Shown here one piece after another: positions 37,172 through 46,093 of a stretch of DNA of 64,000 nucleotides. The DNA is taken from NCBI GenBank assembly GCA_963696075.1, contig CAVOJD010000029.1:496001-560000 (forward strand). Direction: 5' to 3'. The position numbers and the translations under genes were made by a program. The DNA comes from CAJQQK01 sp963696075 (GTDB lineage Bacteria > Pseudomonadota > Alphaproteobacteria > Rhizobiales > Hyphomicrobiaceae). The notes under the pieces are model-generated. The model saw only the letters and a program-made list of their open reading frames with translations. It ran no database searches and was not told where the DNA came from. Each line of letters starts with the position of its first letter. The stretch's first letter is position 1.

Positions 37172-38329
37172 CTACCCCTCCATCCCCCGCCCGAACGTAC
37201 TCGGCACGACCTCCGGAGCCGTCGCATCGCGCCGGCCGAGCCAATAGGCCTGTTGGTCGGGGACGAGCGCCAAGTTCTCTGGAACGCCCAACTTCCGCGC
37301 CGCATCCATCGGCCAGTTGGGATTGTAGAGGATCTCGCGCGCCAGCGCGATGATGTCGGCCTGGCCCCGCTGCAGGATCGCCTCGGCCTGCTCGGCATGA
37401 ACGATGAGGCCGACGGCCATGGTCAGGATGTCGGCTTCGCGCTTGATGTCATCGGCATAGGGCACCTGATAGCCGTAGGAGGGGGAGAACTCGGTCGGGC
37501 TGCCCTGCATGCCGCCGCCGGAACAGTCGATGACGTCGACACCGAGCGGTTTCACTTTGCGCGAGAGCCGGATGCTCTCCGCCGTCCCCCACCCGGCGCG
37601 GTCCTCGACGGAGAGGCGCAGGAACAGCGGCTTGTCGTCGGGCCAGTGGGCGCGAACGGCCTCGATGACTTCGCAGCAGAACCGCATGCGGTTTTCTTCA
37701 GACCCGCCGTATTCATCGTTGCGCACGTTGGCCTGGGGGCTCAGGAACTGGTGGATGCAGTAGCCATGCGCGCCGTGAACTTCGAGGATATCGAAGCCGC
37801 AGTCGTTCGCGCGGCGTGCGGTGTCGCCCCACATGGCGACAAGGTCCTTGACCTCCTGGTTGGTGAGCGCGCGGGGAGTGGGGTCGCCCTCGCTGGCGGG
37901 AACGGCGCTGGGGGCGACCAGTTCCCAGGAATTCCAGTAGTCCTCGTCAATGCCGGGGTTTTCAAGAAGCGGCTTGCCACCCTCCCACGGCCGAAACCGC
38001 TTGGCCTTGCGCGCGGAGTGGCCGATCTGGATGGCGGCGACCGAGTTGTGCGCCTTGATGAAGTCGGCCAAGCGTTTGACGCCGGGGATGAACTTGTCGT
38101 CCCACAGCGCCAGATCCCCGACCGTGCCGCACCCGCGCCGGTCGACCTTGGTGCTCTCGACGAACGTGAGGCCCGCGCCGCCGGCCGCGAACCGGCCGAT
38201 GTTCATCAGGTGCCAGTCGGTCGCAAACCCGTGGTCGGCAGCGTACTGGTGCATGGGGGCGACGCAGACACGGTTCTTGAGCGTGACGCCACGGATGGTG
38301 AGCGGCTGGAAGAGCAGCGGTTGGGACAC
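37172..38329 (-). CDS. NADH:flavin oxidoreductase (old yellow enzyme family)
   Basis: A 385-residue FMN-dependent ene-reductase of the YqjM/XenA type. The opening is LFQPLTIRGVTLKNRVCVAPMHQYAA, with a Cys in the flavin-proximal position. Substrate His residues lie in QIGHSARKA and EVHGAHGYCIHQFLSP, and the flavin phosphate region is ALAREILYNPNWPMDAA. Such enzymes reduce activated C=C bonds in unsaturated carbonyls. GTG 38329 is preceded by GGAGCC; the frame could start at 38395. The gene faces the same way as the TauE and NIPSNAP genes and may share their transcript. Confidence 0.93.
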   Translation of the reverse strand: MSQPLLFQPLTIRGVTLKNRVCVAPMHQYAADHGFATDWHLMNIGRFAAGGAGLTFVESTKVDRRGCGTVGDLALWDDKFIPGVKRLADFIKAHNSVAAIQIGHSARKAKRFRPWEGGKPLLENPGIDEDYWNSWELVAPSAVPASEGDPTPRALTNQEVKDLVAMWGDTARRANDCGFDILEVHGAHGYCIHQFLSPQANVRNDEYGGSEENRMRFCCEVIEAVRAHWPDDKPLFLRLSVEDRAGWGTAESIRLSRKVKPLGVDVIDCSGGGMQGSPTEFSPSYGYQVPYADDIKREADILTMAVGLIVHAEQAEAILQRGQADIIALAREILYNPNWPMDAARKLGVPENLALVPDQQAYWLGRRDATAPEVVPSTFGRGMEG

Positions 38330-38407
38330 GGGGACGGGCTCCAGGATGGGATGGATATACGGGCGAACGTTCCCAGGTCCGCAGCCCCCGGTCAATGGCG
38401 GCGGGTC

Positions 38408-39118
38408 TTATACCAAAAGCATGATGGCCGCCGCACCGAGGAGCACCTGGACGCCGGTCTCGAAGGTGCCGACGTCGATCTTCTTCAGGATCATGCGCCC
38501 GGCCAAGGCGGCAATGACCGCGCTCGCGCAAAGGGCGAGGGCGGGGACGGCCATGTCGGCGGTGAGGATGCCGCTCTTGGTATAGCTCGTGAGCTTGGCG
38601 GCGTTGGACATCACCGACGTCGCAGCCATCGCGCCAACGAAGGCTTCCTTGGTGATGTTCATCTCGCGGAAGAGGATGACCTTGATCAGGTTGCCGCTGC
38701 CAAGCAGGCCCGAGACGAACCCATAGAGCGCCGAGCCGGCGATCAGCCCGCCGGTGCCGATCCGGATGCGCGGCAGGCGTTTGGTCAGGCTGAGGCCGAG
38801 ATAGATCAACACCATCGCCCCGAGCAGGCGCTTGATGGCCCCGGCGGGAGCGACGGCGAGAAGTTCGGCACCAAGATAGGCAAACGGCAGGCAGGCAACC
38901 GCCATGAGGACGACCACCTTCCAGTCGATGTGACGGGCGAACAGCAACGTCTTGGTCACGGTGGAGGCCGTGAAGAGAACGGTGGCGAGCGCGATGGTTT
39001 CCTTGACCGGCAGCACGTGCGAGCCGATCGCAAGCACGAGCAGTGCCGTCCCGAAGCCGAACACGGCCGAGGCGAGCGAGCCGACCAGGCCGATCAACAC
39101 AAACAGTGTGTAGTCCAT
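38408..39118 (-). CDS. TauE/SafE family sulfite/anion exporter
   Basis: A 236-residue membrane protein with two related halves, each starting with a Gly-rich helix: GLVGSLASAVFGFGTALLV and GLIAGSALYGFVSGLLGSG. This is the TauE/SafE fold used for export of sulfite, sulfoacetate or similar anions. ATG 39118 has AAGGGA 6 bases upstream. It lies between the NIPSNAP and ene-reductase genes on the same strand. The substrate is not determined. Confidence 0.88.
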   Translation of the reverse strand: MDYTLFVLIGLVGSLASAVFGFGTALLVLAIGSHVLPVKETIALATVLFTASTVTKTLLFARHIDWKVVVLMAVACLPFAYLGAELLAVAPAGAIKRLLGAMVLIYLGLSLTKRLPRIRIGTGGLIAGSALYGFVSGLLGSGNLIKVILFREMNITKEAFVGAMAATSVMSNAAKLTSYTKSGILTADMAVPALALCASAVIAALAGRMILKKIDVGTFETGVQVLLGAAAIMLLV

Positions 39119-39185
39119 CACGTCCCTTCGGGTGTGACAGGCATCGAGCCGGGTCGGTCGTGCCGTGTTGGTTGCAGCGCGCCGG

Positions 39186-39530
39186 TCAACCCGCCGCACC
39201 CCGCGCGCGGATGACATCATCGGGCAAAGAGAACCGCGCGTCTTCCATGATCTTGTTTTCCTGCGCGAGGACGAGACCGTCGGTCATGCTGAGGTATTCG
39301 CCCCATTTCGGGTCGGCATCGCGGGCGTTCCGCTTGGCTTCGAGGTCGGCGAGGCTCTCGTAGTTCCAGATGTGGACGACCTGGTTGAGGGGCCCGATCT
39401 TGGCGATGAAATAGCGGTCGAGCTGCATGCCGTGGGCGCGCATGACGGGAAGCGCGTGTTTCTCGAAGAGATCGAGGTAGTGCGGCAGCTTGCGCGGAAA
39501 CAGCGTATAGGTGCGAACATCAGCGATCAT
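39186..39530 (-). CDS. NIPSNAP family protein
   Basis: A 114-residue dimeric alpha/beta-barrel-type protein. The start MIADVRTYTLFPRKLPHYL and the central VVHIWNYESLADLEAKRNAR are classic NIPSNAP. Bacterial members often sit in catabolic operons with no settled function. ATG 39530 has GGAGA upstream. The leader upstream contains copy 2 of the double-hairpin repeat, in antisense orientation relative to this gene. Confidence 0.9.
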   Translation of the reverse strand: MIADVRTYTLFPRKLPHYLDLFEKHALPVMRAHGMQLDRYFIAKIGPLNQVVHIWNYESLADLEAKRNARDADPKWGEYLSMTDGLVLAQENKIMEDARFSLPDDVIRARGAAG

Positions 39531-39574
39531 GGCAGGTCTCCGTTTTGTGTTGGTGGAACACCATACAGAAAACG

Positions 39575-39639
39575 GAGGGTTCGGGAGGTGTCCTCCCGAG
39601 CGGGTCGAAGGGTGGCAGCCCTTCTTGCGCAGCAAATCG
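39575..39639 (+). repeat. double-hairpin repeat, copy 2
   Basis: Hairpins CGGGAGG-TGT-CCTCCCG (39582-39598) and GAAGGGT-GGCA-GCCCTTC (39607-39624, one G-U closing pair), followed by TTGCGCAGCAAATCGG. The loops and tail match copy 1 at 32661-32723 exactly, while the stems have changed on both sides. The whole gap 39531-39904 (375 bp) otherwise holds only the related module below. Confidence 0.75.
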
Positions 39640-39739
39640 GACACTGCGCCAGCGCGGCGCTTAAGCCGGTTGCCGCAGCGCCCGTCCAAACCCTGAACAC
39701 ATGTCGTGGCTCGGCAACGCCGTCCCTCCACCGTGACGT

Positions 39740-39844
39740 GTCATCTCGCCTGAACGAATGGAGAGCCGGGACCCAGGGCGGCAAGCCAGGCAATCGCGTC
39801 CTTTGCCCTGGGTCCCGGCTCGCGCTGTGCGCGTCCGGGATGAC
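39740..39844 (+). repeat. repeat module 2, solitary copy
   Basis: A 105-bp palindromic module of the kind found as the second half of the 293-bp repeats. It is bounded by GTCATCTCG and CGGGATGAC and contains a perfect 17-bp inverted repeat, GAGCCGGGACCCAGGGC (39763-39779) with its complement at 39805-39821. Confidence 0.8.
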
Positions 39845-39904
39845 ACCTGGAGTGAGGATGACACCCAGAGTGGGCATGAACACCTCGGGTGGGGTTTGCA
39901 GCCC

Positions 39905-41680
39905 TCAGTTGGGCGTCCCATCCCGCCCGATCAGGCCTTCTTCCATCGCCTTGATCTGCTGGGCGAGATATTTGGAGTTGATGCGGCACTGGGCGAGGCT
40001 GCCGGCGATGAACCAGAGGCCCGGTTGCGGCGTCGGGCGGTACATGTTGCGAAGTTCGAGGCCGTCGCCGAAGCCCCAGATTGGGCCGACCTTTGCAGCG
40101 ACATCGTCGCCGAACAGCTTGGCGACGAGATACGAGGTGTCCTTGTAGCCGGTGGCGGTGACGATGAGGTCGGCGGGGATGGTGTCGCCGGACTTGAGCT
40201 TGGCGCCGTCCGCCTCGAAGTGGTCGATGTCGTCGAACTGGATGAGGCGGATTTTTTCCTCGATGAGAAGGTCCGAGCAGCCGACGTTGAAATAATACCC
40301 GCCGCCACGCGTCAGATAGAGGAACTGCCAGCCGGTGCCGTCCTGGCCGTGGGCGAGCTTGAAGCCAATGCGGCGCAGACCGGCGAGAGTTTCAGCGTCG
40401 AGTTCCTTCGAGCGGTTCGTATAGGCGACATGGGCCTCGCGCACGAGCGGGACCGGCATCGAGACGGTGATGAGGTCGCAGTCTTCGAGTGATGGCCCGC
40501 TATCGTAGAGCACATAGGGCAGTTGCGCGGCGGGTTCGATGTTGGTGACGAGCGTGGGGCTGCGCTGGACCATGGTGACCGTGGCGCCGCTCGACCAGAG
40601 ATCCTGGCAGATGTCGTGGCCGGAATTGCCGGTGCCGATGACGATCGCGCGCTTGCCGGCATAGTCCTCGCCGTCGGTATAGTCGCTGGAATGGAGCACC
40701 GGCCCCTTGAAGTTCTCAAGCGTCGCGATATCCGGCCGGTTGGCAACGCCGCTGACGCCGGGCGCAAGGATGACGTGGCGCGGCTTCATCTCGCGGACGG
40801 AGCCGTCACCGCGCCTGAGTTGGACGGTCCAGTGACCGGCTGCCTCGTCATAGTTGCCGCCGAGGAATTCGGTGGCCGTCCAGTAGTTGAGTTCGAGGGC
40901 GTCGACGTAGGTCTCGAACCAGTTGGCGATCTTGTCTTTGGGGATGTAGGTCGGCCACGTCGGCGGGAACGGCATGTAGGGCATGTGATTGACCTGCACC
41001 TGGTTGTGCAGGGTCAGCGCGTGGTAGCGCTTGCGCCACGTATCACCGATGCGCCCGTGCCGATCGACGATGAGGGCATCGACGCCAAGGGCGCCGAGGC
41101 GGGCGGCCGTTGCAAGCCCGGCTTGTCCGCCCCCGACGATCAGGACGGTTGGATCGTGATCGGCGTAGGTTTCCGCCTGCTGGCGCTTGTCGAGCCAGTT
41201 GGGGCCGCGAAAATCGCGCGAGTTCGATTGCCCTGTCGGTCGCCGTGCGCCGACTTTTTCCTCGAACCCCTTGAGATCCTGCAGCGCGGTGAGGAAGGTC
41301 CACGCCTTGAGCGTGCCGCCCTCGGCCCCCTCGGCCGCGAGGCGAACGATGCCGCGGCCAAGGCCCGCGTCGGTCTCGAAGGTGAAGAAGGCCTCGACCA
41401 CCTCCCGCCCGACGCGTTCGGCGGTTTGCGGCGGGGCTTCGAGTTTGAAATTGCGCGCCCTCATCGCTTTGAGGCGGGGGAAAAGGGCAGCACCGATGTC
41501 GCCCGGCCCACCCGCGACCGTCTCCAGCGTCCAGGTCAGCGCCACGGCGTCGCGCCAATAGGCGGTATCGAGAAAAAGCGATGATGCGTCGGGGGCGGCG
41601 GCGCCGGATGCGATCGCTTCGAGGTCTTCGAGCCAGGTCTGGGCCGCGGTGGCAAGTTCGGTGTCAGCGGTATCGAGCAT
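39905..41680 (-). CDS. flavin-containing monooxygenase
   Basis: A 591-residue FAD/NADPH monooxygenase. After a domain of about 170 residues (NTF2-like region about 50-150), the FAD Rossmann motif is VLIVGGGQAGLATAARLG (about residues 178-195). The second, NADPH-binding, motif is RAIVIGTGNSGHDICQDL, and the late ATGYKDTSYLV block matches FMO/Baeyer-Villiger relatives. The substrate is unknown. A strong AGGAG precedes the ATG. It is divergent from ribD, with a 25-bp direct repeat between them. Confidence 0.9.
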   Translation of the reverse strand: MLDTADTELATAAQTWLEDLEAIASGAAAPDASSLFLDTAYWRDAVALTWTLETVAGGPGDIGAALFPRLKAMRARNFKLEAPPQTAERVGREVVEAFFTFETDAGLGRGIVRLAAEGAEGGTLKAWTFLTALQDLKGFEEKVGARRPTGQSNSRDFRGPNWLDKRQQAETYADHDPTVLIVGGGQAGLATAARLGALGVDALIVDRHGRIGDTWRKRYHALTLHNQVQVNHMPYMPFPPTWPTYIPKDKIANWFETYVDALELNYWTATEFLGGNYDEAAGHWTVQLRRGDGSVREMKPRHVILAPGVSGVANRPDIATLENFKGPVLHSSDYTDGEDYAGKRAIVIGTGNSGHDICQDLWSSGATVTMVQRSPTLVTNIEPAAQLPYVLYDSGPSLEDCDLITVSMPVPLVREAHVAYTNRSKELDAETLAGLRRIGFKLAHGQDGTGWQFLYLTRGGGYYFNVGCSDLLIEEKIRLIQFDDIDHFEADGAKLKSGDTIPADLIVTATGYKDTSYLVAKLFGDDVAAKVGPIWGFGDGLELRNMYRPTPQPGLWFIAGSLAQCRINSKYLAQQIKAMEEGLIGRDGTPN

Positions 41681-41702
41681 CTCATCACTCCTGATCGCAA
41701 GG

Positions 41703-41760
41703 CGCGCTCTTCGTCGCGCTTGTGATTGTGCCGAGCGCGCACTTCGTCGCGCTTGTGATT
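41703..41760 (+). repeat. 25-bp direct repeat in the FMO-ribD promoter region
   Basis: CGCGC(T/A)CTTCGTCGCGCTTGTG occurs at 41703-41727 and 41736-41760 (each unit 25 bp ending in ATT, one mismatch), about three helical turns apart. It lies just upstream of the FMO start, within the 225-bp divergent region, and could be a pair of regulator sites or a small tandem duplication. Confidence 0.6.
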
Positions 41761-41905
41761 ATTTAAGACGCTATTTTGTGTTTGCCCGTAGGGCAATGTA
41801 GACCGAGGAGATATCAGCACCCGGACCCGGCGACGGCGGGCGCGCGCTGATCCAACCATCCGTTCGCTGTCGTTTCCTGTTCCATCCACCCGCCCGAGGC
41901 GCCCC

Positions 41906-43036
41906 GTGAACCAGGCCGAACTCACGTCCGACGAGATCGATCGCCGCCTGATGGCCGGTGCGATCGCGCTTGCCTGGCGCGGCGTCGGGCGGACGGCCCC
42001 AAATCCGGCGGTCGGCGCCGTGGTCTACCAGCCCTGGTCAGGCGAGATTGTCGGGCGCGGCTGGACGCAACCGGGCGGCCGGCCTCACGCCGAACCCGTG
42101 GCACTCGCCGCCGCCGGTGAGGCCGCGCGCGGGGCGACCCTTTATGTAACGCTGGAGCCGTGCGCCCATCACGGCCGCACACCGCCCTGCACCGATGCGA
42201 TCATCGCAGCCGGGATTGCCCGCGTCGTCCACGGTATCACCGACCCCGACCCGCGTGTTGCCGGCCGTGGCCTCCGGCTCCTGGCCGCAGCCGGCATCGC
42301 AACCGGCACGAGCGTTCTCAGAGACGCGGCGCGAGAAGTGACCATTGGCCACATCCTGCGTGTCAGCGAGCGCCGCCCGTTCATCACATTGAAGATTGCG
42401 GTCGATGCCGGCGGCCGCGTGCCCGAAGGCCGGGGCGGCAAGCCCACCTGGGTGACGGGCCCGGTTGCGCGAGCCCGCGGCCACCTGATGCGGGCTGAAA
42501 GCGATGCCATCCTGGTCGGGCGCGGAACGGCCGAGGCGGACAATCCGGGCCTCGATTGCCGTTTGCCGGGCCTTTCGGACCAGTCACCGTTGCCGGTGCT
42601 GGTCACGGCGTCGGCGAACCTGCCGCCGGATCTGGCCCTCCTCAAGCCCGGGCGCCAGGCCCCCCGCCCTCTGGTGTTCGTCGGCCCAAGCGCGGCGTTT
42701 GACGCAAAACGGGCGCTGGAAGCCCGCGAAGTCGACGTGGCCGAGGTCGGCGAGGTCGGTGGCCGGCTTTGGATCCCCGCGATCCTGGAAGGCCTCGTCG
42801 AGCGCGGCATGACGCGGCTCCTGGTTGAAGGCGGCCCCGCCATCTGGCATGCCTTCGACCGCGCCGGCATGATCGACGAAGTTGTCCTGTTTCGCGGCGG
42901 CAGGGGCGGGGATGCGGACTTCGACAGCGCCGAGGCCAGCCGGATGCTTGCAGCGTACGTTTCAAGCACGCCGCTCGCCGTGACGGGGCGGCTCAGGCTG
43001 GGCGATGACGACATGGTCAGATATGTAAGGACATGA
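41906..43036 (+). CDS. ribD: bifunctional diaminohydroxyphosphoribosylaminopyrimidine deaminase/reductase
   Basis: RibD performs steps 2 and 3 of riboflavin synthesis. The N-terminal deaminase has the zinc motif HAEPVAL and PCAHHGRTPPCTDAI (about residues 51-95). The C-terminal reductase has FITLKIAVDAGGRVPE, VGRGTAEADNPGL and LLVEGGPAIWHAF. GTG 41906 is the start. The stop overlaps the region just before ribE. This is the first gene of the ribDEBH-nusB-thiL group; nrdR, its usual upstream neighbour, is displaced. Confidence 0.95.
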   Translation: MNQAELTSDEIDRRLMAGAIALAWRGVGRTAPNPAVGAVVYQPWSGEIVGRGWTQPGGRPHAEPVALAAAGEAARGATLYVTLEPCAHHGRTPPCTDAIIAAGIARVVHGITDPDPRVAGRGLRLLAAAGIATGTSVLRDAAREVTIGHILRVSERRPFITLKIAVDAGGRVPEGRGGKPTWVTGPVARARGHLMRAESDAILVGRGTAEADNPGLDCRLPGLSDQSPLPVLVTASANLPPDLALLKPGRQAPRPLVFVGPSAAFDAKRALEAREVDVAEVGEVGGRLWIPAILEGLVERGMTRLLVEGGPAIWHAFDRAGMIDEVVLFRGGRGGDADFDSAEASRMLAAYVSSTPLAVTGRLRLGDDDMVRYVRT

Positions 43037-43077
43037 GGGCTGCCGGTGGCGGCCCCGCGATTGAGACAGGACCGAAT

Positions 43078-43671
43078 ATGTTCACAGGCCTGATTACCGA
43101 TGTTGGCGAAGTGGCAGCCCGCGACGGCGGACGCTTCCAGATCCGCGCGCATTATCCGGCGGCCGAGATCGCGGTCGGCGCCTCGATCGCCTGCAACGGT
43201 GTTTGCCTCACGGCAACCAGCATCGAACCCGCAGGCGATGGCAGCCTGTTCAGGGTCGACGTGTCGAATGAAACGTTGTCCAAGACAACGCTCGGCACCT
43301 GGGAGGTCGGCACGCCGGTCAACCTCGAACGCTCGCTGACTGCTGGCAGTGAATTAGGCGGCCACGTCGTCACGGGCCACGTTGACGGCAAGGCGCGCAT
43401 CACCGACATAAGGCCGGACGGCGAGTGCATGCGCTTCCTGTTCGATGCACCCGACAATCTGGGTATGTATATTGCGCCCAAGGGATCGGTCGCCCTCGAT
43501 GGTACGTCGCTGACAGTCAATGAGGTCGCAGGCCATACCTTCGGCGTGAACCTCATACCCCATTCGCTCGAAGTCACGACGTGGGGCAGACGCGCCATCG
43601 GCGATGTCGTCAACCTCGAAGTGGATCTTTTTGCCCGCTATATTGCGCGCCTTCTGGAGTATCGCCGTTGA
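43078..43671 (+). CDS. ribE: riboflavin synthase (alpha subunit)
   Basis: This enzyme dismutates two 6,7-dimethyl-8-ribityllumazine molecules into riboflavin. The 197-residue protein has two lumazine-binding halves: MFTGLITDVGEV with IACNGVCLTAT, and GHVVTGHVDGKARI with SVALDGTSLTVNEV. ATG 43078 has CAGGA upstream. Its stop codon overlaps the proposed TTG start of ribB, coupling translation. Confidence 0.95.
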   Translation: MFTGLITDVGEVAARDGGRFQIRAHYPAAEIAVGASIACNGVCLTATSIEPAGDGSLFRVDVSNETLSKTTLGTWEVGTPVNLERSLTAGSELGGHVVTGHVDGKARITDIRPDGECMRFLFDAPDNLGMYIAPKGSVALDGTSLTVNEVAGHTFGVNLIPHSLEVTTWGRRAIGDVVNLEVDLFARYIARLLEYRR

Positions 43672-44825
43672 CCGAAGATCTGCCCACCGTGACCTATTCC
43701 GAAGGCGCAGGGTTCTTGTCCCCCACCTCCGAGATCATCGAGGACATGCGCAACGGGCGCATGGTGATCCTTGTTGATGCCGAAGACCGGGAGAACGAAG
43801 GTGACCTCGTCATCCCCGCCCAGATGGCGACGCCGGATGCGGTCAATTTCATGGCGATGCATGGTCGCGGCCTGATCTGCCTGTCGCTGACCGAACAACG
43901 CGCGCGTGACTTGAACCTCGCCTCGATGGTGCCCCAGAACGCCTCGCGCACCGGCACCGCCTTCACCGTCTCGATCGAGGCGCGCGAGGGCGTGACGACG
44001 GGGATCTCGGCGCACGACCGCTCCCACACGATTTTGACCGCAATCGACTCGACCAAGGTCGCCGCCGATATCGTCTCCCCCGGCCACGTCTTTCCCCTTA
44101 TCGCCCGTGACGGTGGCGTCCTCGTGCGCGCCGGTCACACCGAAGCCTCCGTCGATCTCGCCCGCATGGCCGGCCTGACGCCAGCAGCCGTGATCTGCGA
44201 GATCATGAATGACGACGGCTCCATGTCGCGGTTGCCCGAACTCGTCGCTTTCGCCCAGAAGCATGCTCTCAAAATCGGCACCATTGAGGATCTGATCGCC
44301 TTCCGCCTGGCCAACGACCGCGTTGTCGAGCAGGTCGCCCAGAAGGTGATCAGTTCGCGCTTCGGCGGTGAGTTCACGCTGAACATCTACGAACGCAAGG
44401 GCATCGAGGTCGAGCACCTGGCCCTCGTCAAGGGTGACATCACGACCGATGAGCCGGTGCTCGTGCGCGTCCACTCGGTGAGTTTCCTCTCCGACGTGCT
44501 CGGCGTCGGCGGCCCCCCGGATGCGGACGCGACCAAGATCGAGATGGCCATGCAGGCGATCGCGGAAGAAGGCCGCGGCGTCCTCGTGATCATTCGCGAC
44601 GATCGCCGCAAGGTGGTCTCCGAGACACTGTCGCGGCGTGACGACAAATCCGTGCGCAAGGCCCAGGCCAACGAGCGGCGCAACGTCGAAATCGGCATCG
44701 GCTCCCAGATCCTGCGCGATCTCGGCGTCACCGACATGGTATTGCTGACGAACTCGCCGAAGTCGATCTACGTCGGCCTCGAAGCTTATGGGTTGCGGGT
44801 GGTCGGCCAGCGCCCGATCGGTTGA
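43668..44825 (+). CDS. ribB: 3,4-dihydroxy-2-butanone 4-phosphate synthase with degenerate GTP cyclohydrolase II domain
   Basis: The N-terminal domain (to about residue 205) makes the four-carbon unit of riboflavin; motifs are VDAEDRENEGDLVIPAQ and RAGHTEASVDLARMAG. The C-terminal half resembles GTP cyclohydrolase II but lacks its zinc cysteines: where functional enzymes have HSECLTGD and CDCG, this protein has HSVSFLSDVLG and no Cys. It is therefore the RibBX type, with only the first activity expected. TTG 43668 has GGAG 8 bases upstream and overlaps the ribE stop; GTG 43689 is the alternative. Confidence 0.92.
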   Translation: MTEDLPTVTYSEGAGFLSPTSEIIEDMRNGRMVILVDAEDRENEGDLVIPAQMATPDAVNFMAMHGRGLICLSLTEQRARDLNLASMVPQNASRTGTAFTVSIEAREGVTTGISAHDRSHTILTAIDSTKVAADIVSPGHVFPLIARDGGVLVRAGHTEASVDLARMAGLTPAAVICEIMNDDGSMSRLPELVAFAQKHALKIGTIEDLIAFRLANDRVVEQVAQKVISSRFGGEFTLNIYERKGIEVEHLALVKGDITTDEPVLVRVHSVSFLSDVLGVGGPPDADATKIEMAMQAIAEEGRGVLVIIRDDRRKVVSETLSRRDDKSVRKAQANERRNVEIGIGSQILRDLGVTDMVLLTNSPKSIYVGLEAYGLRVVGQRPIG

Positions 44826-44891
44826 TGGGCCAGCCAACGCGGGCGTGGGTGCGGTTTGTGCCCAGCCCCCAGGAATGAAAGACGATTGAGC

Positions 44892-45407
44892 ATGGCGAAG
44901 CTTGAGGACAGGCAGGTCGAGGATCTGGCGGCAATCAATGCCGCGGGTCAATCGGTGCTGATCATCGAGGCCCCCTACTACAGCGATGTGTCGGATGCCC
45001 TGCGCGCGGGCGCGATCGCGGAGCTTGAAGCAGGCGAAGCGGGTTATGAGATCATCACCGTGCCGGGCGCGCTGGAAATACCCCAGGCGCTGGGCCAAGC
45101 GGTCGCCAAGGGCCTGATCGCCGAGGGTGGCAAGGGCGGCGCAACCTTCGCCGGTGCGATCGCGCTCGGATGCGTGATCCGCGGTGAGACCAGCCACTAT
45201 GATATCGTGTGCGACAACGCGAACCATTGGATGATGCGCCTCGCCATGGATAACGGCGTTCCGCTCGGCAACGCGATATTGACGGTCGACACCCACGCCC
45301 AGGCGATGGCGCGGGCGACCGGCGGGCGGCTTGGCAAAGGCGGAGATGCGGCCCGCGCTTGTCTGAGGTTGATGGAAATTAGCCGCGAATTCGAGGGCCG
45401 GTCTTGA
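44892..45407 (+). CDS. ribH: 6,7-dimethyl-8-ribityllumazine synthase
   Basis: RibH condenses the dihydroxybutanone phosphate with the pyrimidine intermediate to give the lumazine. Active-site blocks are IIEAPYYSDVSDAL, TVPGALEIPQAL, ALGCVIRGETSHYDIV and GVPLGNAILTVDT. ATG 44892 gives 171 residues, the usual size; the frame could start at GTG 44856. It forms icosahedral or pentameric assemblies in characterised species. Confidence 0.95.
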   Translation: MAKLEDRQVEDLAAINAAGQSVLIIEAPYYSDVSDALRAGAIAELEAGEAGYEIITVPGALEIPQALGQAVAKGLIAEGGKGGATFAGAIALGCVIRGETSHYDIVCDNANHWMMRLAMDNGVPLGNAILTVDTHAQAMARATGGRLGKGGDAARACLRLMEISREFEGRS

Positions 45408-45488
45408 CGTTGATGAAACGCGGTCCCGGTGTATGACGTCTCAAATGCGTAATTCGGCGAGCTTTGCCGGACAGTGGAGGACTTGAGG

Positions 45489-46055
45489 ATGGCAGCGAAC
45501 AGGCGAACCGGCGCGAAGGCGCGCTCCGCCGCGCGGTTGGCCGCCGTCCAGGCGCTCTACCAGATGGAACTGGCCGCAACACCGCTCAATACGATCATCG
45601 AAGAGTTCACCGCCTTCCGCCTCAACCGCCCCCCCGGGCAGGCCCCCGGCGAGGGCACCGATGCAGGCGACGACGCCGATATGGCGCTGCTTGACGCCGA
45701 CCAGACCTATTTCAGCGAACTGGTTCGAGGCGCCGTCCGCCGCCAGCGCGACATCGATCCGCTCGTCGACAAGAAGCTTGCGAGCGGTTGGCGGCTCGTG
45801 CGCGTCGATTCAACCCTGCGTGCGATCTTTCGTGCCGCCGTCTTCGAAATGATGGATCGCGTCGATGTGCCCGCGCGTGTCATCATCAACGAATACATCA
45901 ACGTCGCGCATGCCTTCTTCAGCGATGACCATCCCAAGGTCGTCAACGGCGTCCTCGACCACCTCGCCCGGGAACTGCGCCCGGCCGAGTTCACCCGCAA
46001 GGTTGCCGCCGCCGGAGAGGGCGCCGATGCGCCAGGCAACGGCGACGAGACCTGA
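45489..46055 (+). CDS. nusB: transcription antitermination protein NusB
   Basis: NusB, with NusE (S10), binds boxA RNA to prevent termination in rRNA operons. The all-helical 188-residue protein begins RRTGAKARSAARLAAVQALYQ, the RNA-binding helix, and contains VDSTLRAIFRAAVFEM and VIINEYINVAHAFFSDDHPKVVNGVLD. An Ala/Gly-rich loop (about 55-72) and tail make it longer than E. coli NusB. ATG 45489 has GGAGG 8 bases upstream. Confidence 0.94.
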   Translation: MAANRRTGAKARSAARLAAVQALYQMELAATPLNTIIEEFTAFRLNRPPGQAPGEGTDAGDDADMALLDADQTYFSELVRGAVRRQRDIDPLVDKKLASGWRLVRVDSTLRAIFRAAVFEMMDRVDVPARVIINEYINVAHAFFSDDHPKVVNGVLDHLARELRPAEFTRKVAAAGEGADAPGNGDET

Positions 46056-46093
46056 CAACGCCAGGCCGGTCGGTGCTGGATGAGTGAGAAGCG

